64,000 nucleotides of DNA, from the NCBI RefSeq assembly GCF_013340845.1, contig NZ_AP020335.1, forward strand, positions 558,001-622,000. The letters are read 5' to 3'. The DNA is from Hydrogenovibrio marinus (GTDB taxonomy: Bacteria; Pseudomonadota; Gammaproteobacteria; Thiomicrospirales; Thiomicrospiraceae). The translations under genes and the position numbers were made by a program. A model generated the notes under the pieces. It was not told the origin of the DNA, did no database searches, and saw nothing but the letters and a program-made list of their open reading frames with translations. Within the stretch, counting starts at the first letter, position 1. Every line of letters begins with the position of its first letter. Shown here piece by piece: positions 53,299-60,607 of this stretch.

Positions 53299-54006
53299 AT
53301 GGAAGATTTAGCAAAAACACAGGAACAGATTTTAAGACACCACGGTGGTGATGGCGCGTTTGCACGTGAGCGCATCACCGAAACTTATCAGCGTCGACAC
53401 GATGAAATTTTTTGGCAATACTGGGATGAAAAAGTCGCAAAAAACTACCAGATTGGGGATGGTGTATTGGATATGGGCGCGGGCATCGGCCAGTTTGTGG
53501 AAGATTGTGCCAAGCGTTATCCAGATTCTCCGGTTTACGGTATTGAAGCCGCGCCCTATATGTTAGAAAATCCGTTGCCTTTGCCAGCGAACGCCAAGAT
53601 TCTTGTGGACGACTTGAACAATCCTCAAGCTGATATTGCTGATAACTCTTTGGCAATGGTGATGGCGAATATGGTTGTGCATGAATTGACGCAGCCGATT
53701 AAAATGTTTCGCGCCGCCTATCAGTGGTTAAAGCCGGGTGGACGTTTGTGCATCATCGACTTGGTTCGCCAGCCTTTAGCAGAGTATCTGCAACGTCGTT
53801 ATGAAGGCACGGCGTTGTGGGCGGAAGAGACCACGGTTGCAGGTTTGGAAGATGCCTTTGAGCATTTTTTGGAGCACAATCGCTATCATGCCGATGATAT
53901 TGAGTTCATGTTGACGGCGGGTGGTTTCAAGGTGGTGGAAAAGTCTTTGGAGCGCAACGGGCGTTTTGCCTGGATAGTCGTAGAAAAAATGGTGGTTGAA
54001 AAGTAA
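53299..54006 (+). CDS. SAM-dependent methyltransferase
   Basis: A 235-residue class I methyltransferase. Motif I is DGVLDMGAGIGQFVED (near residue 55), followed by YGIEAAPYML (motif II acid), ADIADNSLAMVMANMVVHEL (motif IV region) and WLKPGGRLCIIDLVRQP (motif post-IV). Substrate is unknown; the fold and the Pro-Gly-Gly turn are like ubiquinone/small-molecule methyltransferases. It follows the AddA-like gene by 36 bases. The last residues repeat VVEKMVVEK. Confidence 0.85.
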   Translation: MEDLAKTQEQILRHHGGDGAFARERITETYQRRHDEIFWQYWDEKVAKNYQIGDGVLDMGAGIGQFVEDCAKRYPDSPVYGIEAAPYMLENPLPLPANAKILVDDLNNPQADIADNSLAMVMANMVVHELTQPIKMFRAAYQWLKPGGRLCIIDLVRQPLAEYLQRRYEGTALWAEETTVAGLEDAFEHFLEHNRYHADDIEFMLTAGGFKVVEKSLERNGRFAWIVVEKMVVEK

Positions 54007-54024
54007 GTTTGGCAAAATTAGGAA

Positions 54025-54042
54025 CCCAACCTGATAGATTTT
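54025..54042 (+). repeat. Dispersed 18-bp motif, copy 8
   Basis: CCCAACCTGATAGATTTT, one mismatch to consensus, 18 bases after the methyltransferase stop. Confidence 0.75.
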
Positions 54043-54077
54043 GCGCAATCAATTCAATTCGAAAAGTGGAATGAGCT

Positions 54078-54581
54078 ATGGCTGTTATCGGTAATTATTT
54101 TGAAGTAAAAAAATTCTTTAAGAACAACGACAAACTAGGTGTTGTGTTCGATTATTTGGAGGAGGCATTAGATCCTACCTCGCAAGTGCATCAGCGAATG
54201 TTCTCGAGCATTGAGCCTAGAGCGCAAAAAATTGATATTGGCGGTGGTTGTTTTGTGGTGGAGCAGGTTTACATGACAAAAGACCGGGCGGACTGCTTTT
54301 TTGAATCACACAAAAAATATGTCGATTTCCAGTTGATCCTTTCCGGCAATGAGCAGATGGAAGTGATTGATATCCGTCACCTGACGTTTAAGAGTTTTGA
54401 GGAAGATAAGGATTTTATCGCCTATGAAGATACGGACAAGGCTTCAAAAATAGTGATGCAGCCTGAAGACCTATCCGTGTACTTTACAAATGATGCCCAC
54501 CTTGGGCTATCGTCTTTTGAGAGCAAGCAGCTCGTTTATAAAGCGGTAGTTAAAGTGCCGGTAGCGTTTTTTGATTTTTAA
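54078..54581 (+). CDS. YhcH/YjgK/YiaL-family protein
   Basis: A 167-residue cupin-like cytoplasmic protein. The conserved FESHKKYVDFQLILSGNEQMEV segment and VYFTNDAHLGLSSF are signatures of the YhcH/YjgK/YiaL group, whose members include EbgC and sugar-acid-pathway proteins. The family fold likely binds a metal and small sugar-like ligand, but the substrate here is unknown. The final KAVVKVPV strand is standard. It may be expressed from its own promoter. Confidence 0.85.
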   Translation: MAVIGNYFEVKKFFKNNDKLGVVFDYLEEALDPTSQVHQRMFSSIEPRAQKIDIGGGCFVVEQVYMTKDRADCFFESHKKYVDFQLILSGNEQMEVIDIRHLTFKSFEEDKDFIAYEDTDKASKIVMQPEDLSVYFTNDAHLGLSSFESKQLVYKAVVKVPVAFFDF

Positions 54582-54611
54582 TCGCTGATTTCTGCCCTTT
54601 GTATCTCTTGC

Positions 54612-54629
54612 CCCAACCTGGCAGATTTT
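54612..54629 (+). repeat. Dispersed 18-bp motif, copy 9
   Basis: CCCAACCTGGCAGATTTT, exact consensus match, in the gap between the convergent YhcH-like and yraN genes. Confidence 0.85.
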
Positions 54630-54647
54630 TGCTGGGTTATCTTTTCT

Positions 54648-55034
54648 TTATTCAAGCCAAAAAGCGTTTTGTATCCAATTGGGTGCGGACTGATCGCCGG
54701 TAAAACTTAGTGAGTCAAAACGCATAGCGTGATGCTGATAGTCTGGATGTTTTTGTAAAAAGGTTTGTGCGCAAAGTATGATTTTGCGTTGTTTGGCGGC
54801 ATTTATGGCTTCTTCTGGTTCGCCAAAGTTTGTTGATTGGCGATGTTTGACTTCGACAAAAACCAGCGTGCTTTCTTGTGGAGAAGTCTGCTCTAAGCAG
54901 ATCAAATCAATCTCGCCACCTTTGCAACGATAGTTTTTGTGCAGAACCTCTAAGCGTTGCGACTGAAGAAAGTCGGCGGCGTCCGCTTCTTTCTGTTGAC
55001 CAATAAGCTTGCTGAAAAGTCCGATGCTATTAAT
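54648..55034 (-). CDS. yraN: UPF0102 (YraN) family nuclease-like protein; start codon unclear
   Basis: The frame encodes a recognisable YraN protein: GQQKEADAADFLQSQRLEVL, then NYRCKGGEIDLICLE, VFVEVKHRQSTNFGEPEEAI, and MRFDSLSFTGD. GEID and the VEVKHR segment form the Holliday-resolvase-like active site. The frame runs back to a stop at about 55059-55061 but has no ATG, GTG or TTG upstream of the GEID motif. The first TTG falls inside that motif at 54905. I place the start at an ATT (55034), as in infC, with ATC at 55025 as an alternative. It follows the LpoA-like gene on the same strand, the usual order in gammaproteobacteria. Confidence 0.75.
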   Translation of the reverse strand: MNSIGLFSKLIGQQKEADAADFLQSQRLEVLHKNYRCKGGEIDLICLEQTSPQESTLVFVEVKHRQSTNFGEPEEAINAAKQRKIILCAQTFLQKHPDYQHHAMRFDSLSFTGDQSAPNWIQNAFWLE

Positions 55035-55048
55035 CCCAAGAAAAGTGT

Positions 55049-56695
55049 TTAGGGTGTCGTTGAATCAGGGGTGGCTTCTGTTGGCTGAACTGCATCAGAA
55101 GGCTCTTGAGGAATGTCTATGTAGTGGCTTTCATCCACATCATTCGATTCTGTCAGTGGAACGACTTCACCTCTGGAGTTGTATCTTGCCCATGACATTT
55201 TGTAATCAAACTCATTGTCTTGTTTGCTGAGCTTGCCGAGCATACCCGCGTTTAAACAAATGTTTGGTCCAAGGCGGTATTTTTGCGTTGCAAGGGTAAA
55301 GCTGTCCCAGCCGTAAGCTTCAAGGGTGGAAGCGAGATTTGTTTTCTTTAATGCCGCTTTAAAGGTCGGGAAGATAACATTTGCCAAGTCTTTGTTCGGT
55401 TCGGTTTTGTCCAAGTTGATAGGGGTCAGTTTCGACGAACCATACACTGGGAGTTGTAGTTCAAAAAAAGCGAATTGCGGTTTGAATACCGCAACCTGTC
55501 TGGCGTTGCCTAAGAGTACGATGGCGTCCAAATCTTTACGCGTGCGAGGCGTAAAAGATAGGTTTTCTTTAAATAGCCATTGCAGGTTGTTTTTGCGAGC
55601 TTGGCTGTAAGTTTCGTTGATAACACTGCCCAAAGCTTCACGAAGTTTTGGGTGGGTTGCTGGATAGCTCTTGAGAGTCAATTTGTGATCTGGTACTTGT
55701 TGCCAGTAGTCTGCAATTTGTACTGCCAGATTACTGTCAGCAGGCGTTGTACTCGTTAGAATGGCGATGTTTTTATAGTGTTTTTGGCAAAGTTTGGCGG
55801 CGATTTGTAGCGCTTCACTATTTGAGATGAAATTGAAATGCTGAATACCAAAGGCATCATTAAGCGTGATGACAGAATCATCGCCACCGATAGCATTGAG
55901 CTTTTTAGTTAAGATATCGATGTTTTCTTTTTGCAAAGGCCCCAAAATGACGTCGGCACCATTTTGTTTTGCCGTCTGGTAAGTAGACAAAATCTGGTTA
56001 GGTTCGCTTGGGTTGTAATTGGTGTTGTAAAAGGCCAGTTTGACATTTGGTGCATGAACTAACTGGTTGCGGATAATGCCATCACGAATTTGCATGGCGA
56101 TGTTTTTGTAAGGGCCGGTTAGTGGCAGAAATACTGCGACCTGCTGCACTTTGTTGGTGTTCAAAAGCTGTTGGCTCAACGCTTGGTTGAGGTGCTGATT
56201 GAAAAGTGCGGATGGGTTGAAGTGCTTTAAATCTGCCAAGGCTGGTTTTTGCCAAATAGGGTGTAACTCGGTCGCTTTTACAAAATCAAGCCAAGACATC
56301 AGTTCAGGAGAAGTTTCAGGATCCGAAGCGAGTTTATCTTTTTCTGTTTGCGGCAGGCCTTTTAATGTTTGCCAGATTTGGTATTCAATTGCCAACTGGT
56401 TGTCTGGAGAAGCTTTGGACCAAAGTAATTGGGTCAATTCCAAGTAGTTGTTCCAGGATTTTGCCTGTTGAGCTTCTCTGATCTCTTCCTGTAAGACTTG
56501 GTTTGAACTCTTTTTTGTCATGGTTCCAAGCGAAGGCATTCCAACAATCGGTTTTTGCTGTGAAACTGGTGCAGTACTACAGGATGTTAGAACGGATGCT
56601 GTCATTCCAATCGCTGCAGCTAGCGTTAGTACTTTTCTAGACTGGGCAATAAAACGATTCTGAGGGGTAGGAAGTGATAAAATTCGCTGGAACAT
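55049..56695 (-). CDS. LpoA/YraM-family penicillin-binding protein activator
   Basis: A 548-residue outer-membrane lipoprotein. The lipobox TASVLTSC places the lipidated Cys near residue 39. The N-terminal part is a TPR-like helical region, and the C-terminal part (from about residue 190, VQQVAVFLPLTGPYKNIAMQIRDGIIRN) is a periplasmic-binding-protein-like domain with LGPLQKENID and ALKYNDAF-like segments. E. coli LpoA stimulates PBP1a in peptidoglycan synthesis, and the same role is likely here. It precedes yraN and is divergent from rsmI, a conserved arrangement. Confidence 0.88.
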   Translation of the reverse strand: MFQRILSLPTPQNRFIAQSRKVLTLAAAIGMTASVLTSCSTAPVSQQKPIVGMPSLGTMTKKSSNQVLQEEIREAQQAKSWNNYLELTQLLWSKASPDNQLAIEYQIWQTLKGLPQTEKDKLASDPETSPELMSWLDFVKATELHPIWQKPALADLKHFNPSALFNQHLNQALSQQLLNTNKVQQVAVFLPLTGPYKNIAMQIRDGIIRNQLVHAPNVKLAFYNTNYNPSEPNQILSTYQTAKQNGADVILGPLQKENIDILTKKLNAIGGDDSVITLNDAFGIQHFNFISNSEALQIAAKLCQKHYKNIAILTSTTPADSNLAVQIADYWQQVPDHKLTLKSYPATHPKLREALGSVINETYSQARKNNLQWLFKENLSFTPRTRKDLDAIVLLGNARQVAVFKPQFAFFELQLPVYGSSKLTPINLDKTEPNKDLANVIFPTFKAALKKTNLASTLEAYGWDSFTLATQKYRLGPNICLNAGMLGKLSKQDNEFDYKMSWARYNSRGEVVPLTESNDVDESHYIDIPQEPSDAVQPTEATPDSTTP

Positions 56696-56789
56696 GTGGC
56701 GTTAGATGACCAATTAAAATTAATGAGATTTATTATACATAAATGCAAATCAGAAGTGCGACCAGAAGTGCAATAGGAATCCTTGCAAA

Positions 56790-57620
56790 ATGAGCGGAAA
56801 ATTATTTATTGTTGCAACGCCGATAGGGAATTTGAAAGACATTACCTTGAGAGCGTTGGAAATACTTGAGTCCGTTGACTGGATTGCCTGTGAAGATACG
56901 CGACACTCTAAAAAGCTGTTGCAGCATTTCGGTATTAGTAAGCCGTTGATTAGCCTGCATGATCATAATGAACAGGCTAAGAAAACTGAGTTGTTGGTGA
57001 AGTTGCAAGCGGGTGAAAATGGCGCTTTGGTGTCGGATGCAGGGACGCCTTTGATTAGCGACCCTGGTTATCACTTGGTTTCTTATTTGCGTGAAAGTGG
57101 TTTGCGGGTTGAGCCTATCCCGGGGCCGTCCGCAGTTATCACAGCACTAAGCGCTGCGGGTATGCCGACAGATCGGTTTACCTTCGAAGGTTTTTTACCT
57201 GCTAAAGAGCAGAAACGTTTAAGTGCCTTGCAAGCCTTGTTGGCTGAATCACGAACAATGGTTTTTTATGAGTCGCCGCATAGGCTGATGGAGTCTCTGG
57301 GGTCAATGATGTCCGTTTTTGGAGAGGAAAGGCAGATTGCTGTAGCTAAAGAGATCACTAAGCAGTTTGAAAGATTTGTTTTTGGGAGTATTCAGCAGGT
57401 AATCGAACAGTTTGACTCGAATGAAGAGTGGCAGAGAGGAGAGTTTGTCATTATCGCCTCTGGCGTAGAGGAGAAAGATTCTCAACAAGAAGACTATGAT
57501 GGCTTGATTAAAGCGCTGTTAGCTCAATCTCTGCATGTTAAGCAAATATCTGAAATTGTTGGTGAATTTTACAATGTGTCGAAAAAGGCGGTGTATCAGC
57601 GTGTTTTGACATTGAAATAA
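56790..57620 (+). CDS. rsmI: 16S rRNA cytidine-1402 2'-O-methyltransferase
   Basis: A 276-residue enzyme methylating C1402 of 16S rRNA in the decoding centre. The tetrapyrrole-methylase fold is clear: LFIVATPIGNLKDITLRALEILESVDWIACEDTRHS, LVSDAGTPLISDPG, PIPGPSAVITALSAAGMPTDRFTFEGFLP, VFYESPHRL, and RQIAVAKEITKQFERF. The C-terminal region (HVKQISEIVGEFYNVSKKAVYQRVL) is the typical helix-turn-helix-like tail. No strong ribosome site is visible before the ATG beyond GGAAT. Confidence 0.96.
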   Translation: MSGKLFIVATPIGNLKDITLRALEILESVDWIACEDTRHSKKLLQHFGISKPLISLHDHNEQAKKTELLVKLQAGENGALVSDAGTPLISDPGYHLVSYLRESGLRVEPIPGPSAVITALSAAGMPTDRFTFEGFLPAKEQKRLSALQALLAESRTMVFYESPHRLMESLGSMMSVFGEERQIAVAKEITKQFERFVFGSIQQVIEQFDSNEEWQRGEFVIIASGVEEKDSQQEDYDGLIKALLAQSLHVKQISEIVGEFYNVSKKAVYQRVLTLK

Positions 57621-57782
57621 TACTGTCATTGAACTAAGGTATAGTTCGTCTTTTTAAAGAATTAAGAGTCTGTTTGCTACTAAATGTGCAAAAGGCGACA
57701 CAAAGAAAAAGATAAATGGTTAAGCATTTGGTAAAATGTGTAGTCAAAAAATAACAATAACATCTGTCGGGTTGCTAGTTAA

Positions 57783-59654
57783 ATGTGTGGAATTGTTGGC
57801 GGAGTCGCTGAGAGGAACGTTGTTCCGATCTTATTGGAAGGTTTAAGAAGGCTTGAATATAGAGGTTACGATTCATCAGGGATCGCGCTACTAAATTCTA
57901 CGGAAAGTCCGAAAAAAGCAAGCTTTCAAATTCAACGCTTACGCGCCGTAGGCAAAATCAAAGAGCTTGATTCAAAGATCCAACAAAATTCTTTTTTTGA
58001 TGGAAATATAGGGATTGCGCATACCCGTTGGGCGACGCATGGCGTTCCATCTGAAAATAACGCTCACCCGCATATCTGTAATAATGAAGTTGCCGTTGTT
58101 CATAATGGCATTATCGAAAATTATCATATCTTGAAAGAAGCTCAATTGGCAGAGGGCTATCGTTTTACTTCTGAAACCGATACTGAAGTGGTTGCGCACG
58201 CCGTTCATTATGAGCTTAAAACTTCGACTTCACTGTTGTCCGCTGTTCAACAGGCAATTACGCATTTTGAAGGTGCTTATGCGCTTGGAGTGATTAGTCC
58301 AAAATTTCCGGACACACTTATTGCGGCAAGAAAAGGTAGTCCACTGGTGATTGGTGTGGGGATTGGCGAGTTTTTTATTGCTTCTGATGTGTCTGCATTG
58401 CTACCTGTCACACAAAATTTCATTTTTCTGGAAGAAGGTGATGTCGCCGAGTTAACCCGCCAAGGTGTAACGATTTTTAATGGCGATGGTGAGCAAGTAG
58501 AAAGAGAGGTAAAACAATCTTCTTTGAATATGCACTCGGTGGAGTTGGGGGATCATCGCCACTATATGCACAAAGAGATTTTTGAGCAGCCACAAGCCGT
58601 CATTGATACTTTGGAAGGGCGCATTTCGCAAGAGCATGTTTTACCATCCGCTTTTGGTTATCAAGCCGAATCCATTTTTAAAGAGGTCAAGCAGGTTCAG
58701 ATTATTGCTTGCGGTACCAGTTATCATGCAGGGTTGGTTTCAAAGTACTGGTTTGAAGATATTATCGGCTTGCCATGTTCTGTTGAAGTGGCGAGTGAAT
58801 ATCGTTACCGAAATCCAGTGGTGCAAGACAATACGTTGTTTGTCACCATTAGCCAGTCTGGCGAAACAGCAGATACGCTAGCTGCTCTGCAACAAATCAA
58901 GCAAGTCGCTAATGAGAAGAATGTTTCAACGCTGACTATCTGTAACGTTCCTGAGTCTAGTTTGACAAGGGAGTCAGATCTTACTTTCCTAACGCATGCT
59001 GGGCCCGAAATCGGGGTGGCTTCAACCAAGGCCTTTACGACACAATTAGTTGCTTTGTCATTGTTGGTGACGGTGATTGGTAAATTGCAAAAGCGTATTT
59101 CAGAAAGAAGAGAAACGATTATTGTCAAAGGCTTGCAAAAACTTCCTGGTTTAATTCAAAGTGCGTTGGCTCATGAAGAAGTTGTGAAAGAAATCGCCAA
59201 AAACTTCTCCGATAAGGACAATGCTCTCTTTCTTGGTAGAGGTACCATGTATCCTATCGCAATGGAGGGAGCGCTTAAGCTAAAAGAAATTAGCTATATT
59301 CATGCTGAAGCCTATCCGGCGGGTGAGCTTAAGCACGGTCCGCTGGCTCTCATAGATGAAAATATTCCAGTCATTGCAATTGCACCTCATAATGATTTGC
59401 TGGAAAAGCTCAAATCAAACCTCCAAGAAGTTAAGGCAAGAGGCGGTCAAATGATTGTGTTTGAAGATGAACAGTCAAATGTCGGGTCAGAAGACGGTTT
59501 GCATGTTGTGAAGACCACGACGAATGTGGGGCGTATTACGGCGCCCATCACGTTTAATGTGCCATTGCAGTTGCTTGCATACCATGTTGCCTTAATTAAG
59601 GGGACGGATGTGGATCAACCGAGAAATTTAGCAAAAAGTGTGACTGTAGAATAA
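57783..59654 (+). CDS. glmS: Glucosamine-6-phosphate synthase
   Basis: A 623-residue amidotransferase making glucosamine-6-phosphate from fructose-6-phosphate and glutamine, the entry to peptidoglycan and LPS sugars. Cys2 (CGIVGG) is the glutaminase nucleophile. The N-terminal amidotransferase domain (to about 240) contains RGYDSSGIAL and HTRWATHG. Two SIS domains follow (ACGTSYHAG; TISQSGETADT; LGRGTMYPIAMEGALKLKEISYIHAEAY), and the end is DQPRNLAKSVTVE. That last segment is the DNA recognised by Tn7-type TnsD. The gene is intact and a Tn7-like element starts 25 bases after its stop. Confidence 0.97.
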   Translation: MCGIVGGVAERNVVPILLEGLRRLEYRGYDSSGIALLNSTESPKKASFQIQRLRAVGKIKELDSKIQQNSFFDGNIGIAHTRWATHGVPSENNAHPHICNNEVAVVHNGIIENYHILKEAQLAEGYRFTSETDTEVVAHAVHYELKTSTSLLSAVQQAITHFEGAYALGVISPKFPDTLIAARKGSPLVIGVGIGEFFIASDVSALLPVTQNFIFLEEGDVAELTRQGVTIFNGDGEQVEREVKQSSLNMHSVELGDHRHYMHKEIFEQPQAVIDTLEGRISQEHVLPSAFGYQAESIFKEVKQVQIIACGTSYHAGLVSKYWFEDIIGLPCSVEVASEYRYRNPVVQDNTLFVTISQSGETADTLAALQQIKQVANEKNVSTLTICNVPESSLTRESDLTFLTHAGPEIGVASTKAFTTQLVALSLLVTVIGKLQKRISERRETIIVKGLQKLPGLIQSALAHEEVVKEIAKNFSDKDNALFLGRGTMYPIAMEGALKLKEISYIHAEAYPAGELKHGPLALIDENIPVIAIAPHNDLLEKLKSNLQEVKARGGQMIVFEDEQSNVGSEDGLHVVKTTTNVGRITAPITFNVPLQLLAYHVALIKGTDVDQPRNLAKSVTVE

Positions 59655-59679
59655 ACAATGAGTTATGTGGTAAAAACAA
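59610..59679 (+). other. attTn7-type attachment site with the candidate target duplication
   Basis: The final codons of glmS (Asp-Gln-Pro-Arg-Asn-Leu-Ala-Lys-Ser-Val-Thr-Val-Glu), plus the 25 bases after the stop codon at 59652-59654, form the classical Tn7 attachment region. AACAA at 59675-59679 directly before the terminal TGT would be the left copy of a five-base target duplication. The other copy would be beyond the window. Confidence 0.8.
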
Positions 59680-59686
59680 TGTTAGG

Positions 59687-59741
59687 TTACATTAAAGTTT
59701 GATAGTTTACATTAAAGTTTGATAGTTTACATTAAAGTTTG
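59687..59741 (+). repeat. Three tandem 20-bp repeats, likely TnsB-binding sites
   Basis: Units TTACATTAAAGTTTGATAGT begin at 59687, 59707 and 59727 with a period of exactly 20 bases. The third diverges after its first 15 bases (59741). They start seven bases inside the terminal TGT. Tn7 right ends carry four abutting TnsB sites of about 22 bases; this end resembles that with three. Confidence 0.85.
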
Positions 59742-59794
59742 TTTATTTATGGGTCTTCTGATATATTGACTCAAAAGAGTATCAGGAGGTCACC

Positions 59795-60607
59795 ATGTCT
59801 TCATTTCAAAATATTGATCCTAAAGATGCTGAAAAGCTCACTGAAAAACGTGGGGAGGGTATTGGCAAGGATTACATTCCCTTTTTTAAGGTTCATGAGC
59901 TCAGTAGTTCTGGAGAGAGCATTAGGATAAGAGGTGCAAAAACATCTCGCATTCATCATTTGCTGTCCGGCTTAGAATTTCTCACATTTCAAATTTTTGA
60001 CTGGTCACCAAACGTGGTCGATATACGTGAGCATTTTCCATTAAACATATCTGAAACAATCACTTTGGCAGAAAGTTTAGGGTTAAACCACCCTGTGTCT
60101 AACAAAAAGCTTAAAGTCGTTACTACTAATTTTCTAATTGATCTAGAAGGCGGTGAGAAGCTTGCGATAAATGTTCTCTACAAAAAAGAGCTTTCAAAAA
60201 AGAGAATTCTGGAAAAGTTGCAGTTAGAAAAAAGTTATTGGCAAAATAAAGGTGTAAAGTGGTTTGTAGTCACCGAGGAGCAGTTTTCAGCTGAGCTGAA
60301 AGAAAACATGGCCTGGATTAGGCCTTATGCTGATTTGAGTGATCATGAAAGTCAGATTGTGAAAGAGGCTCAAAATGTTCTTTTTCCTCGGTTGCAAAAA
60401 GGTTCTTCTAAATCGCTTATGAAATACTGTGGTGAGCTTGATGATTCTTACCATTTGAAACCAGGAAGTCATCTTGAAATGCTCAGAAATGCTGTTGCAA
60501 ATAAGCAGCTATCTGCTCCCTTAAACAAGTCATTTCATAGCTGGAAGTGCAGCGAAATAGAGCTTTATTACCCTTTACAGGTACCGGTAAATCTCAATGT
60601 ATCTTAA
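59795..60607 (+). CDS. tnsA: TnsA endonuclease-like transposition protein
   Basis: A 270-residue protein. In Tn7, TnsA cuts the 5' ends of the element, allowing cut-and-paste movement. The nuclease core is seen as SGLEFLTFQIFDWSPNVVDIREHFPL (Glu61), TTNFLIDLEGG (Asp116) and LAINVLYKKEL. The region RILEKLQLEKSYWQNKGVKWFVVTEEQF is typical of the TnsA C-terminal half. At the position where family members usually have the catalytic lysine (the residue after N-V) this protein has Leu128; the nearest lysines are K130 and K131. AGGAGG precedes the ATG. It overlaps tnsB by 11 bases. Confidence 0.88.
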   Translation: MSSFQNIDPKDAEKLTEKRGEGIGKDYIPFFKVHELSSSGESIRIRGAKTSRIHHLLSGLEFLTFQIFDWSPNVVDIREHFPLNISETITLAESLGLNHPVSNKKLKVVTTNFLIDLEGGEKLAINVLYKKELSKKRILEKLQLEKSYWQNKGVKWFVVTEEQFSAELKENMAWIRPYADLSDHESQIVKEAQNVLFPRLQKGSSKSLMKYCGELDDSYHLKPGSHLEMLRNAVANKQLSAPLNKSFHSWKCSEIELYYPLQVPVNLNVS

